From Pandoraea norimbergensis (GTDB lineage: Bacteria; Pseudomonadota; Gammaproteobacteria; Burkholderiales; Burkholderiaceae), in the NCBI RefSeq assembly GCF_001465545.3, contig NZ_CP013480.3:6076001-6140000 (forward strand): DNA of 64,000 nt, given 5' to 3'. Below the pieces are notes generated by a model that saw only the letters and a program-made list of their open reading frames with translations, was not told where the DNA came from and made no database searches. Each line of letters begins with the position of its first letter. The stretch's first letter is position 1. Position numbers and translations under genes: made by a program. Shown in pieces: positions 55,497-64,000 of this stretch.

Positions 55497-57809
55497 TCAG
55501 CGACTCGCATTGCGCATGCGCTTGCCGTCATTCACGCTCGCTCCGCGTACCTCGAAACGAACGCTATCGCGCACCGTGCCCGACGCATCGACGAGTTCGA
55601 GCGTATGACGTCCCGGCCACGGCAACCAACTCACGCGGGCACTGCCACTCAACGGCTTGCCATCGAGTCGCCACGCCGCTCCCTTGGGCCATGCCGCAGC
55701 CACCTGAAACCACAGACGCTGGTTGGCCGGGGGGATATCGGGGTCGAGCGCGACGATCGTGCCGTCGGCCGGACCGGAAATGCGCCACAGCGGTCCGCCC
55801 GGCGCTTTCGATGCGAGCGACGACAAGGCAATGGTGCTTTGCCCGGTGCCCGCGAGAAACCACTCTTCGCGCGCGGGTTCGACGTGTTCGGCATACTGCA
55901 CTGCGACATGCTCCACGCCCGCCGGTGGCGTTGGTGGCAAGCTGGCCGTGCGGCGGTGCAGATAGTCCATCACGCGATGCCAGATCGGTGCGGCCCCCGA
56001 GACACCGGAGACGTCCCACATCGGCGCACCGTCCGCATTCCCCACCCAGACACCGACCGTATAGCGGCGCGAATAGCCCACTGCCCAGTTGTCGCGCATG
56101 TCCTTGCTTGTCCCGGTTTTGACGGCGGTCCAGTAGCGCGTGGAGAGCGGACTATCGAGCCCGAACGTGCGCGTGCGCGCCTGCCGGTCGGAGAGCATGT
56201 CGGACACGATGAAACTCACCTGCGGTGAGAAAACGGACGTGCGTACGTTGGCGTTGGCGTTGGCGTTGGCGTTGGCGTTGGCGTTGGCGTTGGCGTTGGC
56301 GTTGGCAGCGAGTTTGCCGGTGCCGGTGCGGGATACCAGCGGCATCTGATCCTGCGTGCCGCTCGCCACGCCATTGTTGGCCAACGCGCGATAGGCATTC
56401 GTCAGCGAGAGTAGCGTGACGTCGGCGCTACCCAGTGCAAGACTAAAACCGTAGTAGTCGCCGCTTTGCGTCAGCGGCAAACCCAACGACACCAGCGTCT
56501 GCGCGAAACGGCGCGGCGTCACCATCACCAACGTGCGCACCGCAGGCACGTTCAACGACGACGCGAGTGCCGTGCGCGCGCTGACCCAGCCCTTGAAGTG
56601 GCGGTCGTAATTCTGCGGGATGTACAAACCGCCACCCGTCGGCAAGTCGAGCGGCGAATCGTCGAGCAACGTCGCCGCCGTGATCCGCTGTTCAGCGATT
56701 GCCTGCGCGTACAGGAAAGGCTTGAGCGTCGAACCCGCCTGACGTAGCGAAGTCACCCCATCGACCTGTGCCGCCGCCGAGAGCGCGCCTGACGAACCGA
56801 CCCACGCGAGAATCTCGCCACTGGCGTTGTCGATGACCACCAGCGCACCATCCTGCACGTTACGCGAACGCCCGGGCGCACCAAGCTCACGCAGCGTCTG
56901 TTGCAGCGTGGTGACGGCCATGCGTTGAAGATTCGCGTCGAGCGTACTCGTCAGTCGCGTTCCTGCCGGTGGCCGGCTCGCAGCGAACACACGGCGTGCG
57001 AAATGCGGTGCCAGATTAACCGCGTCGCGCGTGGTCATGACGGCCGCAGGACGTGAGAACACAAGTTGCGTGTAACCCTCAAGTCCGTTGCAGTCGTTGG
57101 CCGCCCCTCCCGCACCGCCCTGCGCCATATCGCGGAGAATGCCGCACGCGCGTTGCGACACCCGTGCAGCTGGCGCATTCGGTGCACGCAACAACGCCAC
57201 GGCTATCGCGGACTCGCGTGCGTCCAGTCCGATCGGCAGCTTGCCGAAGAGCGTCTGCGACACCGCCGAGAGCCCAACCAGTTCTCCCCGGAATGGCACG
57301 AGATTCAGATACGCTTCGAGAATCTGATCCTTGCGCCAGCGTTGTTCCAGCCACACCGCCGTCGCGGCCTGACCGACCTTCTGCGTCATCGAGCGATTGC
57401 GCGTGTTCGGCCGCAAATCGTCGTCGAGCAAACCTGCCAACTGCATCGTCAGCGTCGATGCACCGCGCGTTCGTGAGTGCCATAGATTGCCCCACGCCGC
57501 CGCCGCAACGCCCCGCCAGTCGACGCCACTGTGCTCGTAGAAGCGCTTGTCTTCGGAGACGATCAACGCCTGTCGAAACGCGGGCGATACATCGGCCAGC
57601 GTGACCCAATCGCCACGTTGCGCGCGCATGTCGGCACGCAAACGCTGTAACGGCTGCCCGTGTCGGTCGAGCAAGATCCAGTCGGACGCGCGCCAATCCT
57701 GCCGCACCTCATCGAACGACGGCACAGCATGCGCGGGCTGCACCGCCTGTAGCGTGCACAGCGCGAGCGCGACGACGGCCGACGCCGCCAGACGACGAAG
57801 ATCAGGCAC
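55497..57809 (-). CDS. pbpC: Penicillin-binding protein 1C (PbpC)
   Basis: A bifunctional-type peptidoglycan glycosyltransferase/transpeptidase. The glycosyltransferase domain has SEDKRFYEHSGVDWRG and ASTLTMQLAG; the transpeptidase has STLK, SSLN and KTGTS motifs; a C-terminal BiPBP-type domain follows. I chose the GTG at 57,807-57,809 (MPDLRRLAASAVVALALCT), with GGAGAC eight nt upstream, which yields a clean signal anchor and 770 residues; the longer frame overlaps the YhhN tail. An (AN)10 tract from a GTTGGC repeat interrupts the transpeptidase domain between SSLN and KTGTS. It is downstream of a YhhN gene and an alpha-2-macroglobulin, the usual partner. Confidence 0.9.
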   Translation of the reverse strand: MPDLRRLAASAVVALALCTLQAVQPAHAVPSFDEVRQDWRASDWILLDRHGQPLQRLRADMRAQRGDWVTLADVSPAFRQALIVSEDKRFYEHSGVDWRGVAAAAWGNLWHSRTRGASTLTMQLAGLLDDDLRPNTRNRSMTQKVGQAATAVWLEQRWRKDQILEAYLNLVPFRGELVGLSAVSQTLFGKLPIGLDARESAIAVALLRAPNAPAARVSQRACGILRDMAQGGAGGAANDCNGLEGYTQLVFSRPAAVMTTRDAVNLAPHFARRVFAASRPPAGTRLTSTLDANLQRMAVTTLQQTLRELGAPGRSRNVQDGALVVIDNASGEILAWVGSSGALSAAAQVDGVTSLRQAGSTLKPFLYAQAIAEQRITAATLLDDSPLDLPTGGGLYIPQNYDRHFKGWVSARTALASSLNVPAVRTLVMVTPRRFAQTLVSLGLPLTQSGDYYGFSLALGSADVTLLSLTNAYRALANNGVASGTQDQMPLVSRTGTGKLAANANANANANANANANANANVRTSVFSPQVSFIVSDMLSDRQARTRTFGLDSPLSTRYWTAVKTGTSKDMRDNWAVGYSRRYTVGVWVGNADGAPMWDVSGVSGAAPIWHRVMDYLHRRTASLPPTPPAGVEHVAVQYAEHVEPAREEWFLAGTGQSTIALSSLASKAPGGPLWRISGPADGTIVALDPDIPPANQRLWFQVAAAWPKGAAWRLDGKPLSGSARVSWLPWPGRHTLELVDASGTVRDSVRFEVRGASVNDGKRMRNASR
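56247..56306 (-). repeat. Hexanucleotide repeat (GTTGGC)10 inside pbpC
   Basis: Ten perfect GTTGGC units on the plus strand encode (Ala-Asn)10 on the minus strand. The unit is two codons long, so slippage changes length but not frame. Confidence 0.93.
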
Positions 57810-58599
57810 TGCGAGCGTCTCCACTATTTCCACCACCGCCACCACTTTCACCGCTTTCAGCGCGTCCACTGCTGCTGCCGTTTCCGGTGTTTGCACCAGA
57901 AGCGCGTACGTCATTGCCCGGGCGTTTGGCCAAGATTCCAGCCGTGAGCAGCAACTGCGCCAACGCGTAGAGAATCCAGATGGCGTATTCCTGTGCAGGC
58001 ACGCTGCCAACGAAGCGGGTGGTGCCGATCAGCGCATCCGAAACGGTGAATAGCAGCGCACCGACGGCAGCCCATTCGCCCCCGACACCAGCGAGCAGCG
58101 CCGCCGATGCCATCATCGCCAGTACGATCACGTAACAGGCCACGGGGGCCTTCAATTCGCCCATACCGGGCCAGTACATCACGTAGGCGAGCGCCGCCGT
58201 GATCCACACCAGCACAATCGCAACCCGATGCCATGCGGGCACTTGCGACCACCGGCGTCGCACGCGCCAGAACAGAACGAAGTAAGCAAGATGCGCCAAC
58301 AGGAACGCGCCGAGTCCAAGCACAAAGCCCTGTGCCATTCCCGGCAATGCCAGCAGCACATCCCCCGCCCCCGAGAAGACCAACGCCGCGCACAACCACA
58401 CGCGCTCGCGGTGTTCCCGGTGATAGAGCGCCGCGAACAGCAACATCACACACAGGAAGACCTTGGCGACGGCCTGATCGGGATACGGCGCACCGCGCAA
58501 CGACACCGCATAGGCGGCCCCGGCGGCCGCCGCGAGCCACCAGAAGCGCCGTGCTTCGCGCGGCATCGCCGCCGCAGGCTGGAAGAAGTTCGACGTCAT
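57802..58599 (-). CDS. YhhN family membrane protein (lysoplasmalogenase-like)
   Basis: A 265-residue protein with about eight membrane helices. The segments VFSGAGDVLLALPG and LFTVSDALIGTTRFVG carry the Asp residues conserved in the YhhN/TMEM86 family, some members of which hydrolyse lysoplasmalogens. The C-terminal ~35 residues are Ser/Gly-rich low complexity. I chose the ATG at 58,597-58,599 with GAGGG upstream. The stop overlaps the pbpC GTG start by 8 nt, so the genes are coupled; the alpha-2-macroglobulin gene ends 19 bp upstream. A link to envelope defence is an inference. Confidence 0.85.
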   Translation of the reverse strand: MTSNFFQPAAAMPREARRFWWLAAAAGAAYAVSLRGAPYPDQAVAKVFLCVMLLFAALYHREHRERVWLCAALVFSGAGDVLLALPGMAQGFVLGLGAFLLAHLAYFVLFWRVRRRWSQVPAWHRVAIVLVWITAALAYVMYWPGMGELKAPVACYVIVLAMMASAALLAGVGGEWAAVGALLFTVSDALIGTTRFVGSVPAQEYAIWILYALAQLLLTAGILAKRPGNDVRASGANTGNGSSSGRAESGESGGGGGNSGDARSA

Positions 58600-58618
58600 T
58601 GCGCCCTCAAGCTCCGAT

Positions 58619-61600
58619 TCATTTGGCCGGAATGACCTGCACCACAGCGTTGGGCGACTCGCCATACATGGCCGGTTCGTACATCGCTTCGACACGCGTC
58701 GGCGGTGTCGCAAACTTGCCGACGTTGTTCAACCGCACGGTGTACTCGATGCGATGCTGGCCCTTCGGCAGATAGTCGTAGTACGCGCGGTAAGCATCCT
58801 GCGCGCGTTCTTCGAATGCCGGCATGGCGCCTTCGCTGCGCTCGCCCTGTGTCGCAATGGCGGAGTCACGGCCCAGCCCGCCACCCAGTACCGTTGCACC
58901 GCCCGGCAGCGGATCGCTCACCACCACCCAGCGCATATCCGCCTGCGCATCAATATCGAGACGCACACGCAGCACGGCACCGCGCATATAGCTATCGCCC
59001 GATTTGTCCGCCGCATCCTGCACCTGCACGCTGCGCGTGACCCGATAGCCGGCCGAGAACGGTGCCTTGAGCGGTACCGCCGCAAGACTCTGGATCGTCG
59101 CCCACGGTTTGCCCGCGCCGGTCTGGTCAAGACGCAACACGTCGCGGCCATTGTCGGCGCCCGTGGCAGCCTGCGCGAGCCACGGCAGCGATACCGCAGG
59201 CGGCACCGTGCCCGCTTTCAGCTTGTCCCAGTCGACCGTTTGCACGCCACCGCTCGTCTGGTTGTCGCGCTGCCATTGGATCGCCGTCTGGCCCGTCGGC
59301 GTGTCGCGTTCGAAACGTGCCGAGAAGCGATCCACGGCCAGCCCACCCCACACGTTCGCCGTGGTCGTCGACCACGCGCCGCGCGACTGCAAGCCAAGCA
59401 ACCCGATGACGAGACGCGGCATTTCATCCTTCCATGCCGGGTTTGCGTTCATCAGCAGCGCCAGTCGCGCCGCGTTGGTTTCCGGGCCCACCATCAGCCA
59501 CCAGAGCCCGTCGCTGGACTGCGTCGAGAAGCCCACTCGCGTGCCCTGATACGACAGCCGCGCCCGCAGAATCTGCTCGGCCTGCGCCATTTGCTCCGCG
59601 CGCTGCGGCACATCGGGCAAGCGTTGCAGAATCGCGTACCAATCGATGACGGCCGAGGTCGGCCAGTCGTTCGGCGCAATCGTCAGCGAACTCAGCATCC
59701 GAGCGTTGGCGCGGCCATAACGCGACAGCGCTTCGATCGCCGTGAGCTTACGCAGCGTCAGGTCGTCGCGCGGTGCCCAGAACTTGCGAGTCAGGCGACC
59801 TTCGACAAACGCCGCCAGCCCGTCTTGCATGCGCGCAAGCGCATCATCCGGAATGGCGTACGCCGGGTCGAGTGCCTTGGCTTCATTGCTCACCGCCAGC
59901 AGATAGGCCGTCAGCGTGTCGCTGCCTTGATTGGCAAAACCTTCCTGCGGCGGGAAGTAACTGGCCAGACCGTCTTCGTCGAGATACGACGGCAACGTCC
60001 CGGTCACCCGCTTCCACTGCGCGACATCACGCAAGCCCAGCGCCTTCGACGCCTGTTGTTCGAGGCACGCATACGGATACAACTCGAACCAGCGTTTCAC
60101 CCCCGGCAACCCTTGCGACAGTCGCGGCTGCAAGCTGACGCGAACGCCGCCTCGCAACTTACCTGTGCTGTCGGCCACGGCACCGGCAGGCGCCGCCATC
60201 GGCAACGTGAGGCTGCCCTCCACTTGCGTGAGAACCGACTGCTGAACGCTCGCGGGCAATGCCGGCTGAATGTCCTGGCCGACCTTGATCGCATCGCTCG
60301 CCGCTGCCGCGCCACTCACACCGGGTGCCTGTGCGGAGACTTCCCAGAGCACGCGTTGCGCGCGGGTATCCGCCAGCCCAGTCGGCGCGGTGACTTCCCA
60401 CGCCACTTCGCGCGATTCGCCCGCCGGCACGTCGATGCGTTGCGGTGCCAGCGTGAGTTGCGTCGCACGGGCGGTCAATTGCACCTGCATGGCGTGCTGC
60501 GTCGTGTTGCGTACCGTGAATTGCGCGCGATAGTTGTCACCCTCGCGCACCAGCGGCGGCAGCCCCGAGATCAGTTGCAAATCCTGCGTGGTGCGGATCG
60601 TCGCCGTGCCCGTGCCGAACCAGCCGAGCGCCTTGGCACTCGAATCGCCCGGTTTACCGTCGTCGGCAATTGCCACAATACGGAAGCTCGATATCGCGTC
60701 GTTGAGCGGCACATCGACGCTCGCCTCGCCCTTGTCGTCGAGTACCACGCGCGGCTGCCACAGCAGCAATGTGTCGAACAGCTCACGCGTCGGGCTCTTG
60801 CCGCCACCACCGCCGGCCGGCACCGCCTTGCGGCCATAGTGTCTGCGGCCGATGATCTCCATCTGCGCCGTGGCAGTCGTCACGCTATAGCTGCGGCGCT
60901 GCCACATGGCGTCGAGCAGATTCCAGCTGGTGTTCGGCGCCAGCTCCAGCAGCGCCTCGTCCACGGCGGCGAGCGCCACTTCAGACCCCGCCGGCATCGG
61001 CTTGCCGTCCGGCTGCGTCACCTTGATGCGCACCTTGGCATGACCGCGAACCGGGTAGGTCGCCGCATCCGGTTTCACTTCGACGCCAAGACGCTGGCCA
61101 GCCGTGCCCACACGAAGCTCCGTCACCCCGAAGCGATACGCGGGTTTGCCCAGATCGACCAGCCCCGTGGGCGCCTGATATTCGCGTCCCTCGTACCAGA
61201 ACGCCCGGAACCATTCGAGCGGCTGTTTCCAGCCCCACTGGAAGAAGGAATACCAAGGCACTTCGTGAATGCGTCCACGCACCGCCAGCACCGAAACATA
61301 GACGTTCGGGCCCCACGACGGATCGACCTTCAGCGAGATGTTCGGCTCCTTCCCTGAAATCTCCATCGTGCGCGTCTCGATCACGCCCTCGCGTTCGATC
61401 GACACGAGTACGGTCGCCGTACGGAACGGCATGCGCACCTGCAACTTGGCCGTCTCACCCGGCTCGTAGTTGCGGCGCTCAGGCAGTACATCCATGCGAT
61501 CGGTGTTGTCGCCGCCGAACCACACTTCACCGCGTCCGGTCACCCAGACGCTGGTCGTGGCCGTGCTCAGATTGCTCTTGTCGTCCTTGGCCTGCGCGAC

Positions 61601-64000
61601 CAGTGTGATTTCGCCCGGCTGGGTGAGCGACACATCGCACGACAGCAGCCCGCGATCGTCAGTCTTGCCGCTGCATACGGTCCCGAGATCCTTGACCTCG
61701 GTGCGGTTGTCATAGGCGTAGAAGCCCCCCACCATCCGCTTGCGACTGCTGGTGGTAATGCGCGCCTCAGCACGCACATCCATCGCCACGCCGGCCTTGG
61801 GCTTGCCTTGCAGATCCAGCGCGATCGCCTTTACGGGCAGCTTGTTGGTCACCGACACCCAGCTTTCACTGCGCACGCCCGTAATCAGATTGGCGGGCCA
61901 CAGCGTGCCGTTGCCGCGTAGCGTCTGAATCTCGCCATTCGGATCGGCAAAGCTCGCTTCCAGCACCAGATCGCTCGGCCGATCGACCTTCGGCAGATCC
62001 TTGAGCGTGAGACTGCCCGCCCCATTGCGATCGAGCACCAGCCGCTGCTTGTCGGCGACGAGCTTCTGGTCGCTCGCCCCAGCGCCATCGTCGCCATTCT
62101 GGTCATCATCATCCGACGCCCCCGTCTGTGCCGACGGCGGACGATAGGGCGTGAAGCTGAAATCGTCATATCCGTCGAACGTGAGATCGCGCGGACGCAA
62201 CAACGCGGACACGCGTACCGGCAGATTCCCCGCCGGGCCACCTGCCACGTAGTTCACCTGCACATTTAATGGCGCTTCTGTCTTGTTGATGAGCGGCGAC
62301 TTCGCCGCGTCGCGCACGCCGATGCTGCCCGCCAACACCGGCAGGCGGAAGGCTTCGACACGGAAACGACCGGCATCGAGCGACGCCGGGTAATTCGGTG
62401 GCCGCTTGTCGCCATCGGCGTAGTCGAGCGAGACCGAGTACTCGCCAAGCTTGGCGCCTTGCGGAATCTGGAACGAGTTCTCCGCCAGCCGGCCATTGCG
62501 CCAGGTCACGGGCAACGTATAGGTCTGCCCCGATCCCTCATGCGTGATGGTCAGTTGCGACGGCAAGCCACCGGGCAACGACAGGCCTTGCATCGTTTCC
62601 TGACGGATGAAGTGCTTCATCGAGACGGTTTCGCCGACACGGAACAACATGCGGTCGAACACCGTTTGTGCTCGCACGGTCGGGCTGCTGCCGCCATCGG
62701 TCGGCACGTGGAAACGCCACGGCTCGATGCCGCGATTCCAGTCCGACGAAACAAATGCCATGTCGGGGTCATCGCCCTTCGTGCGAGCAACGACGAAGTA
62801 GCCCGACCGGCTGGTCCTCTCGCAGTACTTGTAGCTCTCGAACGGCTTGTCGATCTTCGCGACACCCGTCTTGTCGGTCACGGCAGTGCCGACTTCATTG
62901 CCGTCGCAATCGAGCACACGCACGCTGGCGTTGGGCACGGGCTGCCCTTTGTCGAGCGTCGTCACCCAAGCCACAGCGTTATCACGGCCCATCTTGAAGT
63001 GCACACCAAGGTTGGTCACAAGCACGGTGGTACGCACATACATCGGCACCGCTTTACCCAGCAGCGCCGCCGCCAGTGAAGGCGATGCGAGCTCCACCAC
63101 GTAGAAACCCGGTTTCTGGAACGGGATACCGACGACCTCGAACGGACGCGGGTCTTTCTCCTTCGGCACCGGCAACGTCAGGGCCTGCACGCCCGGCAGG
63201 CCCGAGAGCAGCGACAGGCTGCGCGTGTCGTAACGCGTCACCTTGTTTTCGACAATGGCGGCAGCGTTCGGACCGAAGCTGTCCTTGGCGGCCGGCGCCG
63301 TGAGGATCGACGGCATGTCTCCGGCAATCTGCTTGCGCGTCATCCATGTCTCGTCGAAACGGCGCACTCGCGACAGCCACTCCAGCACCTGCGTGTCGTC
63401 CTCTACGCGCAGTTGCAAGGTGCGCCCGTTGGCGGCCGCTTCTCCCGCGACGCCAAGACCGTTGATCTGCAACGACGGTTCGACCTTGCGCAACGTGACG
63501 GGCAACATCGGCGGCATACCGGGTTCAGCAAAACGCTCGACGATACCGAACGGCGCCGCGGCAAACTTCGCCAGCGGCGGCATCGTCGACGTCTTGGTAT
63601 GCAGCGGGAACTCACCGGCATTGGCCAGCGGACGTCCGCTGTCATCGGCGAAGCCCTTCGGCAGCGTAATGGTCAGTTCCGCTTTCTCGGGAAACGGTGC
63701 ATCGAACGTCACGTCGGTCACACTGGCCGAGCGATCCGTGGCATCCATCTTCGGACTGCGCTCTGCCCCCGCGCCGGTAACGCGCAGCTTGGCAGCCATC
63801 TCTCGTGCGACCGGCGAGTTGAACGTCAGTCGCAGCGGACGCAATGGGGTGCACGGCGCATTGGCGTTCTCGCGCTCGCAACTGAAGCTGGCGGTGAAGG
63901 GTTCACGCACCTCATATTCGAACGGGCGCGCCTTGCGCGTCGCCACGCCGGACGGCGTCGCGATGCCCGCGCCCCAGACCAGATGCATCTTCGCGCCAGC
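58619..64000 (-). CDS. Alpha-2-macroglobulin family protein (partial, 5' end outside window)
   Basis: A bacterial alpha-2-macroglobulin (YfhM-type) that traps proteases in the periplasm. At least 1793 residues are in the window and the frame is open to the right edge, so the signal peptide and true start are missing. The MG1-type domains, bait-region and a thioester motif CLEQ (YPYACLEQQASKALGL, DNA about 60,056-60,067) are seen; the thioester covalently captures attackers after bait cleavage. The protein ends AMYGESPNAVVQVIPAK. It is followed by yhhN and pbpC, the known pairing of alpha-2-macroglobulin with a cell-wall repair enzyme. Confidence 0.92.
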   Translation of the reverse strand, partial: AGAKMHLVWGAGIATPSGVATRKARPFEYEVREPFTASFSCERENANAPCTPLRPLRLTFNSPVAREMAAKLRVTGAGAERSPKMDATDRSASVTDVTFDAPFPEKAELTITLPKGFADDSGRPLANAGEFPLHTKTSTMPPLAKFAAAPFGIVERFAEPGMPPMLPVTLRKVEPSLQINGLGVAGEAAANGRTLQLRVEDDTQVLEWLSRVRRFDETWMTRKQIAGDMPSILTAPAAKDSFGPNAAAIVENKVTRYDTRSLSLLSGLPGVQALTLPVPKEKDPRPFEVVGIPFQKPGFYVVELASPSLAAALLGKAVPMYVRTTVLVTNLGVHFKMGRDNAVAWVTTLDKGQPVPNASVRVLDCDGNEVGTAVTDKTGVAKIDKPFESYKYCERTSRSGYFVVARTKGDDPDMAFVSSDWNRGIEPWRFHVPTDGGSSPTVRAQTVFDRMLFRVGETVSMKHFIRQETMQGLSLPGGLPSQLTITHEGSGQTYTLPVTWRNGRLAENSFQIPQGAKLGEYSVSLDYADGDKRPPNYPASLDAGRFRVEAFRLPVLAGSIGVRDAAKSPLINKTEAPLNVQVNYVAGGPAGNLPVRVSALLRPRDLTFDGYDDFSFTPYRPPSAQTGASDDDDQNGDDGAGASDQKLVADKQRLVLDRNGAGSLTLKDLPKVDRPSDLVLEASFADPNGEIQTLRGNGTLWPANLITGVRSESWVSVTNKLPVKAIALDLQGKPKAGVAMDVRAEARITTSSRKRMVGGFYAYDNRTEVKDLGTVCSGKTDDRGLLSCDVSLTQPGEITLVAQAKDDKSNLSTATTSVWVTGRGEVWFGGDNTDRMDVLPERRNYEPGETAKLQVRMPFRTATVLVSIEREGVIETRTMEISGKEPNISLKVDPSWGPNVYVSVLAVRGRIHEVPWYSFFQWGWKQPLEWFRAFWYEGREYQAPTGLVDLGKPAYRFGVTELRVGTAGQRLGVEVKPDAATYPVRGHAKVRIKVTQPDGKPMPAGSEVALAAVDEALLELAPNTSWNLLDAMWQRRSYSVTTATAQMEIIGRRHYGRKAVPAGGGGGKSPTRELFDTLLLWQPRVVLDDKGEASVDVPLNDAISSFRIVAIADDGKPGDSSAKALGWFGTGTATIRTTQDLQLISGLPPLVREGDNYRAQFTVRNTTQHAMQVQLTARATQLTLAPQRIDVPAGESREVAWEVTAPTGLADTRAQRVLWEVSAQAPGVSGAAAASDAIKVGQDIQPALPASVQQSVLTQVEGSLTLPMAAPAGAVADSTGKLRGGVRVSLQPRLSQGLPGVKRWFELYPYACLEQQASKALGLRDVAQWKRVTGTLPSYLDEDGLASYFPPQEGFANQGSDTLTAYLLAVSNEAKALDPAYAIPDDALARMQDGLAAFVEGRLTRKFWAPRDDLTLRKLTAIEALSRYGRANARMLSSLTIAPNDWPTSAVIDWYAILQRLPDVPQRAEQMAQAEQILRARLSYQGTRVGFSTQSSDGLWWLMVGPETNAARLALLMNANPAWKDEMPRLVIGLLGLQSRGAWSTTTANVWGGLAVDRFSARFERDTPTGQTAIQWQRDNQTSGGVQTVDWDKLKAGTVPPAVSLPWLAQAATGADNGRDVLRLDQTGAGKPWATIQSLAAVPLKAPFSAGYRVTRSVQVQDAADKSGDSYMRGAVLRVRLDIDAQADMRWVVVSDPLPGGATVLGGGLGRDSAIATQGERSEGAMPAFEERAQDAYRAYYDYLPKGQHRIEYTVRLNNVGKFATPPTRVEAMYEPAMYGESPNAVVQVIPAK

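Noticed and set aside
57810..57914. Longer pbpC start (MTYALLVQTPETAAAV)
   Set aside because: It would overlap the yhhN coding end by over 100 nt and hide the signal anchor; the GTG at 57,809 has a good ribosome site.

Overview
The window is chromosomal DNA of a GC-rich betaproteobacterium of the order Burkholderiales. A Burkholderia/Pandoraea-type genome is the best guess, from the mnmG-rsmG-parA-parB-atp gene order, the fused indolepyruvate oxidoreductase, the fused LivM-LivG protein and the hmuSTUV heme locus. Genus was judged from gene content and protein character only.

Left part (1-13,852). All genes are on the minus strand: the F1Fo-ATP synthase operon atpIBEFHAGDC (atpC cut by the window edge), an SLC13/ArsB-like permease, parB, parA, a periplasmic lipocalin, rsmG and mnmG. 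Centre-left (13,853-15,773). A 1.9-kb gene-free stretch carries eight parS-like ParB sites, with a ninth inside mnmG, and then five DnaA-box matches in AT-richer DNA. I read it as the chromosomal replication origin with its ParABS centromere, although dnaA, dnaN and gyrB are not in the window.

Next (15,774-28,000) lie two separate Liv-type (HAAT) ABC importers. The first is livH-livMG(fused)-livF, with a MarR/HpaR-like regulator and a separately transcribed binding protein. The second is a complete livG-livF-livK-livH-livM operon. A TSUP permease gene lies between them. At 28,533-32,930 a divergent LysR regulator faces mmsA and a GMC oxidoreductase across a perfect inverted repeat. This layout matches the known HpdR/MmsA/HpdH 3-hydroxypropionate oxidation cassettes.

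The middle right (33,190-42,516) holds fumC, a LysR/MFS/amidohydrolase group, a DASS anion transporter, an unrecognised two-helix membrane/coiled-coil protein (40,248-41,381) and trpS. At 42,831-47,146 a 1205-residue indolepyruvate ferredoxin oxidoreductase is divergent from an Lrp/AsnC regulator whose start codon lies inside a 16-bp palindrome.

The right end (47,461-64,000) has a Fur-box-controlled heme uptake operon (TonB receptor, hmuS, hmuT, hmuU, hmuV), an ornithine-cyclodeaminase-family gene, and a minus-strand cluster of an alpha-2-macroglobulin (5' end outside the window), a YhhN-family membrane protein and pbpC. Two coding tandem repeats stand out: an (Ala-Asn)10 tract in pbpC and a Ser-Asp-Ala tract in hmuV. 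No tRNA, rRNA, CRISPR array, insertion sequence or prophage was seen.
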